NCBI GenBank assembly: GCA_038380435.1
Contig: JAWZYU010000018.1
Location: forward strand, 47,107,251 to 47,171,250
DNA from: Ryuthela nishihirai
Lineage: Eukaryota; Arthropoda; Arachnida; Araneae; Heptathelidae
Direction of reading: 5' to 3'
DNA: 64,000 nucleotides
Below the pieces are notes generated by a model. It was not told the origin of the DNA. It did no database searches and saw only the letters and a program-made list of their open reading frames with translations. Both the position numbers and the translations under genes were made by a program. Positions 1 to 12,050 of this stretch are shown one piece after another. Every line of letters starts with the position of its first letter. The stretch's first letter is position 1.

Positions 1-1020
1 TGTAGATTATTTCTCATGGTATGGCCAAAGAATATGTAAAGAGAAGAATAAATGCTTTCATAGCTGTAATATAAGACACTTTTGACTGCAGCGCCACAAT
101 GATACAGATACGTGCTGTACTGCAGGGAAGATGCCTTTCGTGATCTCAGGGGCTAAGATACTTCCATATTTTTAGCTCAACGAGAACCTTTAGATTCTGC
201 GGCTGTTGTTGTTAGTTTCATAAAGTATAAAATTTTTTTAATTTGTATTATAAGCATTTGGGAATATTTTCACATACATGAAATGTCTTTTTTTATCCTT
301 TCATATTTTTTTCTCCTTCGGCACTTTTACATATGTTCCTGAAAGGATATATATTTGTAAAATCTTGATTGATGCAATTTTAATAATATATATATATAGT
401 TTTCAAATGTACTGCATTTCTTATTAACCCTTCCAGCTCCCTCACTCCATTTTTTTGCTGTGTTCAACAAATTTATTTGATATTTTTTTTTGATATGATG
501 ATTATTTAATTCTTTGTTGTCTCAAACAATCCTTCCCGAATTTGTTTTATATTTATCTTCATTACATATAGTAAATCTTCCTTCCATATAACAAGCTGAA
601 CAGTGTAAAATGTGTACATAGATCTTTCTTCATTTTAGAATTTTAACATCACCGAGTTTTTGTAACTTATTTACATATGCAATGAATGTAATAAAAAAAT
701 TCAAAAGAGCTAAGAAAATTTATTTAATATCATACTCATTTCAATTGAGGTCAATCATGAGAAGTTGGCTACAACAGATTATGCCAATGGATATAAATTT
801 TATTTGCAACATTTGCAAAATATGAAACTTCTCTTTCAAATTTTGTAATTATAAAGAAATGATAAGATAGTGAATTCATGTAATTTTCATGTTAATTTCA
901 AATGTGCTGAAAATATAAACCATGTTCCTTGCTGATTTGCGATTGTGGTAAGGAAGCCCAACAGGAAAACACCTTAGAATCAGAGCATGCCGATTCTTAC
1001 TATGCCGCACGGCAAGAACT
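1..1020. other. AT-rich sequence without recognised features
   Basis: Only short open frames and poly-A/T runs; no repeat shared with the rest of the window was noticed. Confidence 0.5.
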
Positions 1021-1031
1021 CTTCAGTGGTA

Positions 1032-1422
1032 AGGGGGCGGGGGTGGCTCAGTCGGTAGCGCGCCAGGCTCGTAATCTGTAGTTCCCAGGTTCGAGTCCCA
1101 GCTGGGTCAGCGTTGAGATTTATCTCCGCAAAATTCCCGCCCTGCCCACGGTCAGTAGGGGACACCGATGGGCTTGGAAAGGCCGCCGTCCGTCGGATGG
1201 GACGTTAAGCCGTGGCCCCGTGTGCGGGAGAGCCATACCCTGTGCACGTTAAAGAACACGCTGGATGGCCTTGACGGGAGGCTACCATCTGTCTCCCAAC
1301 AGCTGTTCCAGTGGGTCCCCTCCCCCAACCTTCTCTGAGCCTTCGGGGTCCATGTGACCTGGCCATTTAGCCCATGGTGTGCAAAAAAGTGCCGCTCAGA
1401 GATAAAAGAACCCAACCCAACC
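1032..1422 (+). mobile_element. tRNA-derived SINE, family A, full length
   Basis: The head carries pol III boxes: A box TGGCTCAGTCGG and B box GGTTCGAGTCC. A conserved body follows, including GGACGTTAAGCCGTGGCCCC and GTGCACGTTAAAGAACAC, and the tail is an AACCC repeat. The 11-bp direct repeat CTTCAGTGGTA flanks it (1021-1031 and 1423-1433), so this is a target-primed insertion. It is nearly identical to the copy at 23326-23712, so both are young. Open frames inside it on the minus strand are by-products of GC-rich sequence. Confidence 0.9.
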
Positions 1423-1899
1423 CTTCAGTGGTAGGAGCAGGACCGAAGTCCGCAACAAGCGTAGCTTTATGATAACGAAGTTTACTTAATCTCTAATTAC
1501 GAAAAATTGATAATCAATCTGTAAGCATCAGTCATTTATTAATGCCAGGTATACTTTTGGAATTAACCCTACAATTATAGAGGGAAAGCAACAAGTACTG
1601 CTTGACACATACAAGTCATCGCCTGCCGTAACTGCCAATATGGCGGCGAGGCATGTGGAATAGAAGGTTGCATTTGGAAAACTACATCTATATTGTTACA
1701 AACATGCTTTTACTAACTTTTTTGGAGTAGCAAATATATCAAATAAAAGTACTGAAGGAGAAAAAAAAAACATTCAGCGTACCTGAAATTCGAGATCATA
1801 TCCGCTGTCGTTCAGAAACGGCTTTGGTTCAGAAGCAACGTGATGAAAAGCCACAGATCGCGCATGCGCAGAGAAAATTCAATCCTAGCCTACAAACAA

Positions 1900-2420
1900 C
1901 CAGTTTACTGCATTGCCCCCGCTTGAATATTGCAACGATCATTAATACATCGTTGCAATATTCGTTTGAAATTTTTGACTATTCAACGTTTTTCACCGTT
2001 AGACACGTTTTTTTCACCGTTTTCACAGTTATAGTGTTCGAAAGATCCAAAAGTGTGAATCAAAATATTTTATCAATTCCTATCTAATCCTAAACGATTT
2101 TTTCACTTATCTCTGATTACAAACAGTTACCTGCTTGAACAAAAAATTATGTTCCCCTCCTGGGTCTAAGAGGTTAATTCATTGTTGCCAATGGAAACAT
2201 CATGGCGTTCACATTCCACCACCAAAATTTGAAATTTCTAGCTTAAATCCTCGTTTGCAATATTTGTTTGAAATTTTGGAATTTGCAAATTTTTCCACCA
2301 TTAGAGGGCGCAATTGTGGTTTTCAGAAGATTTAAAAAGTGTGAATCGTAATATTTTATCAATTCCTATCTAACCCAAAAGAATCTTTCCTTTATCTCTA
2401 AAAACAAACGGTAAAGATAG
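1900..2420 (+). repeat. Dispersed ~270-300-bp repeat (R270), two tandem units
   Basis: Two successive units each run from CGTTTGCAATATTTGTTTGA (or its variant) through ACCATTAGAGGGCGCA, GTGTGAATCGTAATATTTTA and CAATTCCTATCTAACCC to TTATCTCTAAAAACAAACGG. The same block recurs at 2895-3100, 19375-19960 and, reversed, 31295-32050. No protein is encoded. Confidence 0.7.
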
Positions 2421-2890
2421 CAGCTGCTTTTTTTTCCGTTGTTTAAAGTTCCGTTAATGAGATCAGAAAACTCCGTTAAAAGTGTAATTGCATTTTTACC
2501 TTTTTGGAAACCACATTGCTTTTCACTAATAATGTTATGTTTTTTCAAAAAATTGGCTATAACATTAGCTATACATCTTTAAAGGATTTTGTGAAGAACG
2601 AGTAAGATGGCAATGGGCCTATAGTTAATGCAATCGGATTTAATTCCACTTTTGTAAATTGGCCATAACATAGCAATTTTGAGTTTATTAGGGATGATTC
2701 CTGTAGATATGCTTTCATTGATAAAGTTCGTCACGAGATCAACTAAGGAGATTTTGCATGCTTTAATGTGCTTTATGTTTCCCTTTTCGAATCCACATGA
2801 TTTTCTTTCATTTAAGTCACTTAGAATTTTGAAAGCTTCTTGTTTTGAAATGGAAGGAATAAATATTGAGGGAATAGAAGGTTGGATATG
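2366..2890 (-). pseudogene. Decayed non-LTR retrotransposon reverse-transcriptase fragment (CR1/L2/Jockey-like)
   Basis: Translating the minus strand with interruptions gives, in order, IFIPSISKQEAFKILSDLN, then GIIPNKLKIAMLWPIYKSG, DCINYRPIAIL, KKHNIISEKQCGFQKGKNA and LLTEFSDLINGTL. These are the N-terminal fingers of a LINE reverse transcriptase (IYKSG...NYRPI...QCGFQKG). The element stops before the catalytic A motif. Beyond about 2420 the sequence passes into a dispersed repeat. The frame holds for most of the stretch apart from scattered stops. This is not the same family as the RTE at 43-47 kb. Confidence 0.75.
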
Positions 2891-2894
2891 TTAG

Positions 2895-3100
2895 AAGATT
2901 CGGGAAGTGCATATCATAATATTTCATCAATACCTATCCAGCACAAAAATAATTTTTAATTTATCTCTGTAAACAAAAACGTTCGATGTCTACAGACAAG
3001 ACAGATGACAAAGCGAAACTATTATTTCGTTTTCTTTGAAAACGGGAAAAAAACTCTGAAAAGTGGTTTAAAGTACAAAAAGTTAAATTTCAATTAGTAC
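2895..3100 (+). repeat. R270 repeat, terminal part
   Basis: AATATTTCATCAATACCTAT and AATTTTTAATTTATCTCTGT are followed by a family end: GTTCGATGTCTACAGAC, GACAAAGCGAAACTATTATT and TTTGAAAACGGG. The same end lies at about 19855-19945 and, reversed, at 31310-31390. Confidence 0.65.
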
Positions 3101-4814
3101 GAAGTACACGTTTTTAGTTTTAAGCCAAATAAGAGATGCGAAAATATCGTGTCTGAATTAAGGGTTTCTGTTTTTCAACAGATTTGTTTGATTTTGAATT
3201 TTGTTTTCTTATTTTCGTCTCTTTTTCGTTTTGTACATTTGGATACTGTTTGATCTATTTTGATAAGAGCTTTTTTTCACAGTTCAAATTAAATGTTGAA
3301 AACCTAGGAACTTACTAGGTTTCAGTTCATTTAAGATCTTTGCCATTATGTGCTTATGAAGGAGACTGAAATAAATTATCTTTAATGTGGGGAAACCGAA
3401 TATGTATGAATGAATGAATTTCCATTTTCTGTGTCGAAGGAACAGGGAATGGGCACTGAAAAAGGACTTCGCATTGGGGCGCAAAGCATATTTTGAGCAG
3501 GCCCTGCTGCTGAATTGCCTAACTAACATTTGCAAAATACGCGGTCGTGCAGCCATTGGTAGGATTCAATTTTGCAAACAAAAGATTAAAGAACAAAGAC
3601 AAAAAGATAAGTAAAGTAGAGATTGACAGTTTTGTTCTCTCGTAGAAGCCGGCAAGGAGAACGTTTTTTTTTTTCAAAAGTCAAAAACCACTCCCTCTCG
3701 CGCTATACGTGAAAATGCAGTCTACTGGTCCAATCACTTTCTTGCTGCATGACCACATAATTCCAACAGCATAATCAAAGAGTGGGGAAGGTTTTAATTA
3801 CGGATGTTGTCGACACCGTCTTTTCGCTGTCGCTGTTATGGTTGAGCGTTGTGCTTGACGTGAAGAAATGGACAAGAGGATATGCGCACTCTTGTTTTCC
3901 TGATGGAATGGTTTTCAGCTCCTTACAATGGCTATGATGAAATAATTATGACTCAATCAACTTCAGATTAGGAACTTTCTAATGTCTAAATTATTATTCT
4001 CCTTAAAAGTGGTGCAGAGGAGAACACGTATAAAAACTTTGGTGTACATTTAATGTGCTTTCATTATAAATGGACTGGTAAGTGATAGTTAAATAATTTC
4101 CAAGGCTTCTAAAAGTGAACATCGGTTTTAATTCATTACATATTTCGGGGATGGGTTCAAACACTCCAATATCAGATTTAGATCTAATGTGCCAGTATAA
4201 ATTGTGGACCTGAAGTACTTAAGTTGTTTAAAAATTGAGTTTTGGAAGTTAATGCACTGATGAGTTCGTAAGTTCGAACTCTTTCAAAATTAAAATTGGA
4301 TCCGAAAGATTAATGAAACTACCCGGCATTAATAGTTTAATGCTAAAGCTTTGTAGCATCAGAGCTACCAGAGGCAGACGGAGCTAAACTCTTTAGAGGC
4401 AACTTTGTCATTTATCATTTACGGTTCTGAAAAGTAATCTGTGTAGTTCCCTCCGCGAAAGTTATCTCAGTGTGGTTTCCGTTACTTCAAGTGAGTGCTC
4501 TTGGTAAATTAAAGGTTAATCATTCACTAATCACGAGAAATTCCTTGCCTCTTTTGCCAAAATCCTCTCTGGATTTTAAAAGAATAAATCATGCAACGTC
4601 AAGCGAAACATTTGGATGAAGAGGGATGTTAAACGAAAGAATGAGCAACAATTCAGACACAGAGCAGGATCAGAACAACTTTGAACATTATATCCTTGTT
4701 TCAAAAATGGTTTTAGGTCATAAAGTTTCTTTTCTTGAAAAAAATCATTTAATGCAAAATTTGTAGCGTTAAACAATATTAAATCACGATGTTGTGTTTA
4801 TAACACTTTATACA
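3101..4814. other. Unassigned region with a possible short coding stretch
   Basis: A 66-codon plus frame at 3414-3614 (ALKKDFALGRKAYFEQALLL...) has mixed composition but no motif or splice context I can name. The rest is AT-rich noncoding sequence. Confidence 0.3.
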
Positions 4815-5030
4815 ATTGACCGAGTGGTTAGAGAGCTTGGCTACTGATCAAAGAGGCATGGGTTCGAACATGAATGTTCGTGTTGTCTTTCTGCTTAGGT
4901 CCTGCCATCCTCACAGGAGGCTGATTTCATCATGATCTTACAACATCTTGAACCTTTTACTACGGCTCATAAATTGGCAAGCTTCTATCAGACCTCTGTG
5001 GCAAGCAGCTGCTTGAGGGGACATTTATTT
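4815..5030 (+). mobile_element. tRNA-derived SINE, family B
   Basis: The head GACCGAGTGGTTAGAG (A box) and GGGTTCGAAC (B box) resemble a Leu/Ser-type tRNA. The body includes GAATGTTCGTGTTGTC, GGTCCTGCCATCCTCACAGG and TATCAGACCTCTGTGGC, with the 3' end GCAAGCAGCTGCTTGAGGGG. It shares its body with 5265-5450 and 38935-39112 but not with family A. Confidence 0.8.
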
Positions 5031-5264
5031 TTTGTACAGTAAATTGCGATATTTGTTTATAGCATTTAATATAGAAAATTTGAAGTCAAATTACTATTTC
5101 TTGTATTCGTTATTTATTGTTTTGCGGTAAACATTCTTTCTATGTGTTGTTCATGTATTTTAAGACAAGTGTGTGAGATTGTTTATATATTTTTCACAGT
5201 CAACTGATGCTTGGATCTATGTATACTATAATTAATTTTCCAGAAATAAGTTGACCTTTCATGA

Positions 5265-5450
5265 CCTTTCCGTGGCCGAGTGGTCAGGGCACTTGACTAC
5301 TGATATAAAGGACCTGGTTTCGGACTCCGGGTAAATGCATGGATGTTCGTGTTGTTTTTCTGTTGAGGTTCTGCCATCTACACAGACCTTGTACTTTGAC
5401 ATGTAAACTGTCAAATCTCTATGGCAAGCAGCTGCTTGAGGGAATATTTA
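5265..5450 (+). mobile_element. tRNA-derived SINE, family B, shortened body
   Basis: The head CGTGGCCGAGTGGTCAGGG and B-box region (TTTCGGACTCCGGG) are followed by GATGTTCGTGTTGTTTTTCT and the 3' end GCAAGCAGCTGCTTGAGGG. About 40 bases of the middle are missing relative to the copy at 4815. Confidence 0.75.
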
Positions 5451-6389
5451 TTTATTATTATTTAAATAATATTAGATGTAACAAGATAGACAAAATAATA
5501 TTTTTCGGATGCTTATATTATCTAATTATATGCTGTAACATGTTCCGAATAGAAGTTATTTTTATGTTATAATCCATAGTGAAATATTATTTATTTGAAC
5601 TTTGCATATAAATTTTAAAGATGATACATGAAGAACGTTTGAAATAGACAAAAGTTTTATAATATTATATTTATCTTCATTTGTAGTTTTCCAAAAAAAT
5701 GCTTATGCATTTTTTGCCGAACTTATATTGAGTAACAGTAACTCAGTGTAATTCACGACTATTTCATTTCGTTATTAGTTTTTAAAATTTAGTTCTGCTT
5801 TGCATTAATTGAATAATCCTGGAAGATTTTGTTGTTTGTAAGGATATTGTTATGTGAAAAAACACGGTCCAAACATCCATGCCATCACCCAGGAATTATA
5901 TCTAGACTTTCACACTTATTACATCTTGATTAGTGGTAGCGAATGAAGACGACACCACTAAATAATAATTCGCAGCTAAAGAGATTCTTTTTTAACCACG
6001 AGCACGTTGGAAAACACTTTGTCTCTATTATGGAAAACGAAAAGTGTAATGGATCAGAAAATAGATCAATGAAAAGAGAGAAGGATCTAATTCAATTAAT
6101 CATTTCTTTAGAATTGTCAGTGTTTAAAAGGGAGAAAATAAATAGCCGTGCGGAAATTCATTGCATTTCGTTGAAAAGAAAGATAAATTCTATAAAAATA
6201 TTCATTATTTCTACAAACGTGAAGTAATCAATCGTTTAATTAACACCGATTTTCATTGTTTGCAATATTTATTACGACGTGTAACTATGAGAAATTATTC
6301 TAGCTTAAAATGTCGATTCCCAATGCAAAATGTAAGATTTCGATTATGTCAGAGCCAGAAACATTTCGATAATTGCTTACCCTGAAAAT
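5451..6389. other. AT-rich sequence without recognised features
   Basis: Two overlapping plus frames at 5943-6385 are low-complexity Lys/Ile/Asn-rich and match no motif I recognise. Confidence 0.45.
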
Positions 6390-6672
6390 TTTAAATAATC
6401 TGACAATGGCAAGAATTTAATAATTGCTAAGGCGAACAATTCAGCGAGCTCGAAAAAATTCAATAATTATTGAGACCGAATATTGAATAATTTCATTGAT
6501 TATTGAGTCGAACAATTCAAGTACTTATCGAGTCCGAACAATTTCAATGATTATTGAGTAGAAAATTTCACTAATTAACGAGATGGAACAATTTCAATAA
6601 TTAGTGAGCCTGAACAATTTTAATACAAATAATTGTCCTAACAATATCAATAATTGTTCAGCTGAATAATTT
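6390..6672. repeat. Degenerate ~26-bp minisatellite
   Basis: Repeats of GAACAATTTCAATAATTATT followed by GAG and a variable C/T-rich spacer, about ten imperfect copies. It ends 70 bases before the DUF4817-type element. Confidence 0.7.
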
Positions 6673-6889
6673 GAAAATCAAAAAAAATTACTGTGCTCGA
6701 ATTCAGAAAAGAAAAAAAATCTGACCGGTTGCGATATATATACAGGGTGATTGTAAACTTTTTCAACAAAAAAAGACGGTTGATAGTACACATCAAGACG
6801 ACCAATTTTTGCAATTGAACCTAGGGTCGCATTCCACTCCTTCCGCCAGAAAAGAGCACTTTCGAAAAACGCCACGCATGCACAAGTAT

Positions 6890-7030
6890 TTACAATCGGT
6901 GCATGAAATCACAATACGACGATTCGAAAAATCTCTCTCGGTACAATCTTTGTGCTTCACGTCCATTACCACCTGCTTGGCCGTACATCAGATGCATATC
7001 CGCCAATTCCTCGTATGTGTAGTCTTCCAT
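6890..7030 (-). pseudogene. Transposase N-terminal fragment with DUF4817-like helix-turn-helix
   Basis: Starts MEDYTYEELADMHLMYGQAG, continues through NGREAQRLYRERF and stops at 6890. The pattern DMHLxYGxAxGNxxEAxRLYxER is the signature I associate with DUF4817, a helix-turn-helix at the N-terminus of mariner-like transposases in arthropods. Only 46 residues remain; the catalytic domain is deleted and the frame runs straight into the terminal repeat. Confidence 0.7.
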
Positions 7031-7215
7031 GTACTTCACGAATACGTCACTTATCATGTGACGCTATCACGGTAATGTCGATGAACGGGTTCGGCTGCAT
7101 TTTTAAATGTTGTTCTTAATCGTCTACGCACTTGCTGAGCGCACCTGATTTGCATCTTGTGCTTTTCATGCACCGGTTGTAAATATTTGTACATGCGTGG
7201 CGTTTTTCGAAAGTA

Positions 7216-7430
7216 CACCCATCCCTCGATTTACACGGTACTCAGTTCACACAATTTTGGCTTTGCACGGTCAAAAAATGCAACCTGTTTCGATTTACAC
7301 GGTACTGACTGAGACGTACATAGAAAGGAAATCTCAGTCAGTACCGTGTAAATCGAAACTGGTTGCATTTTTTGACTGTGCAAAGCCAAAATTGTGTGAA
7401 CTGAGTACCGTGTAAGTCGAGGGATAGGTG
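7216..7430. mobile_element. Palindromic MITE (pogo/Tigger-like ends) nested in an older transposon
   Basis: Two nearly perfect arms of about 95 bases each start CACCCATCCCTCGATTTACA and surround a short loop near 7320. TA is duplicated on each side (7214-7215 and 7431-7432). Removing the insert restores the outer element's inverted repeat (CAGAAAAGAG next to CTTTCGAAAAACG). Ends resembling CCCTCGATTTACACGG are typical of pogo/Tigger-group elements. An open frame through it has no coding meaning. Confidence 0.85.
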
Positions 7431-7545
7431 TACTCTTTTCTGGCGGAAAGATTGGAATGCGACCCTAGGTTTCATTGCAAAAATTGGTCGTCTTGATGTG
7501 TACTATCACTCCTCTTTTTTGCCGAAAGAGTTTACAATCACCCTG

Positions 7546-9604
7546 TTTATACAGACAAATGTATGACGCTAAACTATTTCTTATACTTCGTGTTTTGGCT
7601 ATTGAAAATTTTAAAATAACTATAATTATTTGAAGTAAAAAATACAATGATATTTAGAACTAAAAGTATTAGAAAAAAGCGTAAAATGTTTGAATAACGT
7701 CATTACAAAACTCTAAACGCGAATCATTAATTGAGAGAAAGATAAATCTATGAAATAATAATGAAAAGCAGAATATGTTTGTTAATTTTGATTGCCAAAC
7801 GCTGATTAAATGGTTGGAATAAAGGCATATTATTTTATCGTATATTTACAACACAGTAGCTATATTTACAACATATTTACAGTATACAGTAGTGGACTAT
7901 GTATAGGACGGTCAGAAAAGGCCTCAAAAATTTAAGTTTGAAGTTTACTTTGTCTCAAATTGTTTCAAATTTAAAATAATCTATTATGCGAACACTGTTC
8001 ATCTCAGTTGTATGCAATCTTTATTGTATACCAATGCTAGTACAATATTTTCACTGCATACATTTCGCTTTTATTTTTTAATGTTCTCTTCAATCAGAGT
8101 AACAACTACAACATACTATATTTTCGACAAACTTGTGTTCCGTCGATGAATGGGATTGGAAGGTTGAAATTCATTTCAACTTTCAAATTTCATTTCCTAG
8201 GTTGAATTCCATTTCAACAGATAATCTGTGCATTTACTATTGATTGATTCGTATATTTCGAATTTTTGGGGCATCTTTAAACTATCGCAGCTTACGTCCT
8301 CAGAAAGTCGATGTCTGACCCTGCGGACGTCACACCATTTATTTACATATTTTGCATTCATGCATACATGTATATACCACGAGTATGTTCTAGATTCTGT
8401 GAATCTTAGCCGTGCTTATAACTAAAGCCCTCCGCGGAGAGCAAATTTTCTATCCGCACTCGTATCCGCAACCGCATCAGCAAAACGTAATCAACATCCG
8501 CACCCGCAAAAGTTATCAGCATCCTTATATATTGCGTACTTGATAGCCGTCGAAAATTTGCAAATGTTTGAATACCGATGCATGTTTTCAAGTAAAAGAA
8601 TCAGTTTAATGGTTTATTAATGACTAATTAATAACTAAAAAATACTATAAAAAAACTTTCATCGTAAAAATATGTTTTACAGAAATTTATATAAAAAGTT
8701 ACTTGATTCTAATTTTTCAAATTCTCCTGAAATAATTTTGCTCTTTTAAATGCAGTTATTGGTGAATATGGAATGGCATTCCTTTTTATTACTCAGTAAT
8801 TCTCCTCTGAAACTTCGTGATCCATCCGACTAAAAGTTTCATTCGACTGATGTTAATTCTCTTGTTCTACGTAACACCCCAGTAATTTTTTGAATTTATA
8901 TTTTTCGTTGCCAGCAAAAAGATAGCTTCTTTCAAAAATTATTTTTTTAACCTTTGTCTTTATCCAAATGAATATTTCACTTCTTTTATAGAATGGGTAT
9001 CATCATTGGATCTTCAAATCAGGTTTCTTTTAACTTTATCTCAAGTAGCTTTTTCATCCATGTCAGCCATTAAAAATGAAATAATATTTGCTCGTTTCTG
9101 CATATCATATCAAATACGAAACTTTATCCGCTATAATAATTTTATCCGCTCTCCGCGTTAAGGTTAGTTTTTTTTATACGCCGAGAGCTTTTAAATGCCG
9201 ATATCTTCTTTCAGAAAGAATTCATTTCTCAATGAATTATTATATATGCCGAAATGATCATTACCAGTTCGCGATTTACATCTCACCTGCTCCTAGGCAC
9301 ATAAAGTGGTAATGTTATGTGAGGTAGTTGTTTCATTTCGTATAATATTCATTTTTTTTTTACTTTAACAGCCATGAAGAAACTAAATAAAGAAATCAGA
9401 ATGGATGTAAGAATTTTAATTCGTAAATAATACAGTTTGCAATAAATAGTGAATTAATAAAATAAATTAATATCATAATAACATTTAACTCATAATATTC
9501 AATAGGGAGCAATACTTGAAAATCAAATTATTCATTTCAAATTTAAACATTTTTTCCTCTTTTTTTTTGTTCTGGGAATAAACAAATTACTCTCAATTAT
9601 CAAA
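7546..9604. other. Unassigned AT-rich region
   Basis: The one oddity is a cluster of TCCGCA words (8450-8515), possibly a decayed simple repeat. No gene is seen. Confidence 0.45.
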
Positions 9605-9765
9605 AACATGTCCAGGTTATAAGGACCTCAAAGGTTAAAAATATGGTTGGAAAAGAGAACCCACTGAGCGCTGTCAGAAGACAGATGGAAGTCTCCTTGT
9701 TAATGATATCCACCGGTTTCTTTAACGTGCACAAGGTATGGCTCTTTTGCACATGGTTCACAGAT
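9605..9765 (-). mobile_element. SINE family A fragment (3' half)
   Basis: GAGAACCCACTGAGCGCTGT, AGACAGATGGAAGTCTCC and TTTCTTTAACGTGCACAAGG follow the family body in reverse orientation. The head is absent. Confidence 0.6.
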
Positions 9766-10038
9766 TTACATCGAATCAAACGAACAGAGGCATTATTTTT
9801 GAAGAAGAATATATATTTTTATTCATAAAAGTAACGAATACAGTACATTTACCATTAGACTCGCAAAGCTAAATAACTTATCTGCAGGAAAATGAATAAA
9901 TTAAATTAAATATAGGTCATTCAGCCACAAAAATGGCATACATCAAATAAATTCACATAACACAGCATATAATATTCAGCAAAGTTGAAATTTTCTAATA
10001 TTTTTTTAATTCGATTTGCAGTCTACTAAAAGAATCTA

Positions 10039-11464
10039 CACTGGTTTCCATAAATTAAGGAAAGCTCAGAAAAATTATGATAAACAAAAAAACTATACGA
10101 ATGATTTTAATGAAATTTGATGGAAACATGAATTACAATGCTAGTTTCAGAATGGCATAAATATTTTACACTAGAAACATTTTTCGTCAAAAAATAACAC
10201 TTCAGGAACTTGTGAAAATATGAGGTGTCAAAATGCAATGGGCAGAGTTCTTTAATAAGGAGTATGATCACTCCTTACAGAAATGCAGGCACGACAGCAT
10301 TGTTCCATGCTGTTTATGATTTTGTGAATCATTGATTTAAAACAGTAATATGCTCCCCCTTTGTTTTAGGTGATGGTTAAGGGTAGGATCATGCCTCTCT
10401 AGAGCATCCCACACATGCTCAAACGGATTTAAGTCAGGAAATCGAGCTGGCCACTCCATTGTTCCACTAGTCGAACTCTGTGTGGACGAGCGTTATCGTA
10501 TTGTAAGATGAATGTTTTACCTATTGCACCAGCGTAAGGACGTACATAAGGGTCCAGTATGTCATCTTATACCTTTGAGCATTGAGGTTCCCACTCGTCA
10601 ACACATAAAGGTCTGTGCGTCCGCCTAAGGAAATGCAACCCCAAACATACACGCTACCTACGCTGTAACTGTCTCTTTGAAGGATGTTACTGGGATGATA
10701 GCGTTCTCTCCATATCAATAATCATCCTCTTCCATATCAATCACTCTGCAAGCAATATCTAGACTAATTTGTGAAGAGTACGGACATTCATTGCTCTTTT
10801 GTCCAGTGACTGCCCAATTCAACCGCTCTCTCCTGTGATGTGACGTGAGGGGTTTATAAGTTACTGGTCTACTACCGAACAGACCTCCCTCATGAAGCCA
10901 TCTATGCACAGTGGAAGCGGATACAACCCTCTCAGTGGCTGCTGCAAGAGAGGATCGTAGCTGAGAGGGAGTAGACGTCCTGCTCCTTCGTGCTGTTAAT
11001 CGCAGATATCGATCTTGTACAGCGGTCGCAACTCTAGCCCTTCCTCGGCTAAACCTCCGAGACGCGGAATCCTTGCTAAGAATTTGATTCCACAGTCTAT
11101 GGACCACAGAAGGACTCACATTCAGCTACCGTGCTACGTTTGACTAACTTTGGCCTGCTTCGAGCCGGCCATTAGCTATCCACCTCAGTTCATTTGGCAA
11201 ATGATGTCTAGAGGTCATTCCTACAAAAAGGCTATTTCGAATATCTTTACTCACATTTACAACACAAAATAACGATACACGCCAAAACACCCGTTTTTAT
11301 GCCGCTATCCGATTACGCAAATTGACACAACCTACACTAATTTCAATACAATATGCTCACTGCATTAATTTACTGATTATATGAACGAGTTTGGTGAGGA
11401 TCGCACACTTGTTTTGGGAATTATCACGATTTTTCTCATTTCTCTTTAATTTATGGAACCAGTG
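10039..11464 (-). mobile_element. Tc1-family transposon, complete ends, inactive
   Basis: The terminal inverted repeats begin CACTGGTTTCCATAAATTAA on the left. The right end is the complement of CACTGGTTCCATAAATTAAA. Both are flanked by the TA target duplication (10037-10038 and 11465-11466). The 1.43-kb length is normal for Tc1. The transposase on the minus strand is broken. Confidence 0.9.
10380..11218 (-). pseudogene. Broken Tc1-like transposase
   Basis: An ATG at 11218 starts MTSRHHLPNELRWIANGRLE, a Tc1 helix-turn-helix, with two stops inside the first 40 residues. The frame is then open for 134 residues: MSPSVVHRLWNQI, GRARVATAVQDRYL and SASTVHRWLHEGGL, the second DNA-binding domain with its GRPR-like hinge. 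After a break come RYHPSNI, YVWGCISLGGRTDLYV and, past a stop, FILQYDNARPH with the second catalytic Asp. The first catalytic segment (usually VLFTDES) has decayed beyond recognition. The final part becomes unreadable near 10380. Several stops and frameshifts make this a dead copy. Confidence 0.88.
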
Positions 11465-11525
11465 TATATTTAGTATTTCTTTTGGAGTAGCATTAAATAT
11501 AAGTAAGTAAATATAAATAAATTCC

Positions 11526-11657
11526 ATACCCATTGGTGTCTTCTCACCGAATGAGGCAGAGGAGATGTTTAGGGAAGATAAATCTCAATGTTGGCCAATT
11601 GGGACTTGAATCTGCAATTATCTGGTTCAAGTATTGACTGAGCCAACCCCCGCCTCT
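11526..11657 (-). mobile_element. SINE family A fragment (head)
   Basis: The reverse-oriented head, ACTGAGCCAACCCCCGCCTC, and the part next to it (GATAAATCTCAATGTTGGCC, GGGACTTGAATCTG) are present. The 3' half is missing. It lies just outside the Tc1 element. Confidence 0.65.
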
Positions 11658-12050
11658 AAATATTCCGGAACTTCAGTAATTACACTAGACAACGAGTTGA
11701 AGCTTTTTTTTTTAATATAGTTGGTCAAATCGATGTTTTTAACTAATTTTGGGGTGCTGAATTAAAATATGACAGTGAAAAATCTGCAGCACATACAGTT
11801 TTTTTTTAAATTACGGATTGACGTATTTCAAATTTAAATGTATACGCATATCTGGGAAATGAAAATAAATGTGACTATTTTATTAAATTGCAATTTAAAA
11901 CTCATTAATTAATTACATGATACAGTAAAAAAAATTAGAAACATAGTTATAGACCACTGAATATAAAGTAACAAATGAAATAATATCGAAATGCAAAATA
12001 AGAAAACATAGGTAGTATCGAAAATAATATCTTTCATACTTACAAGAAGT

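Larger units (their letters stand above)
6743..7545. mobile_element. DUF4817-type DNA transposon derivative with long inverted repeats
   Basis: Outer ends are CAGGGTGATTGTAAAC and its complement, after TA on the left (TT on the right). The terminal inverted repeats run beyond 150 bases, through CACATCAAGACGACCAA and GTATTTACAATCGGTGCATG. The right arm is split by a younger 215-bp MITE at 7216-7430. Without that insert the element is about 586 bp. The central part carries an N-terminal transposase remnant (6890-7030). It is an internally deleted, non-autonomous copy. Confidence 0.75.

Noticed and set aside
1033..1110. Apparent tRNA genes in SINE heads (also at 4815, 5265, 22292, 39070)
   Set aside because: Pol III boxes are present but the cloverleaf is not complete, and each continues into a SINE body.
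1152..1415. 87-codon minus frame, and its near-identical twin at 23331-23594
   Set aside because: Both lie wholly within SINE family A copies. The similarity reflects the repeat, not a protein family.
8440..8520. Cluster of TCCGCA words
   Set aside because: Too short and irregular to define a repeat unit.
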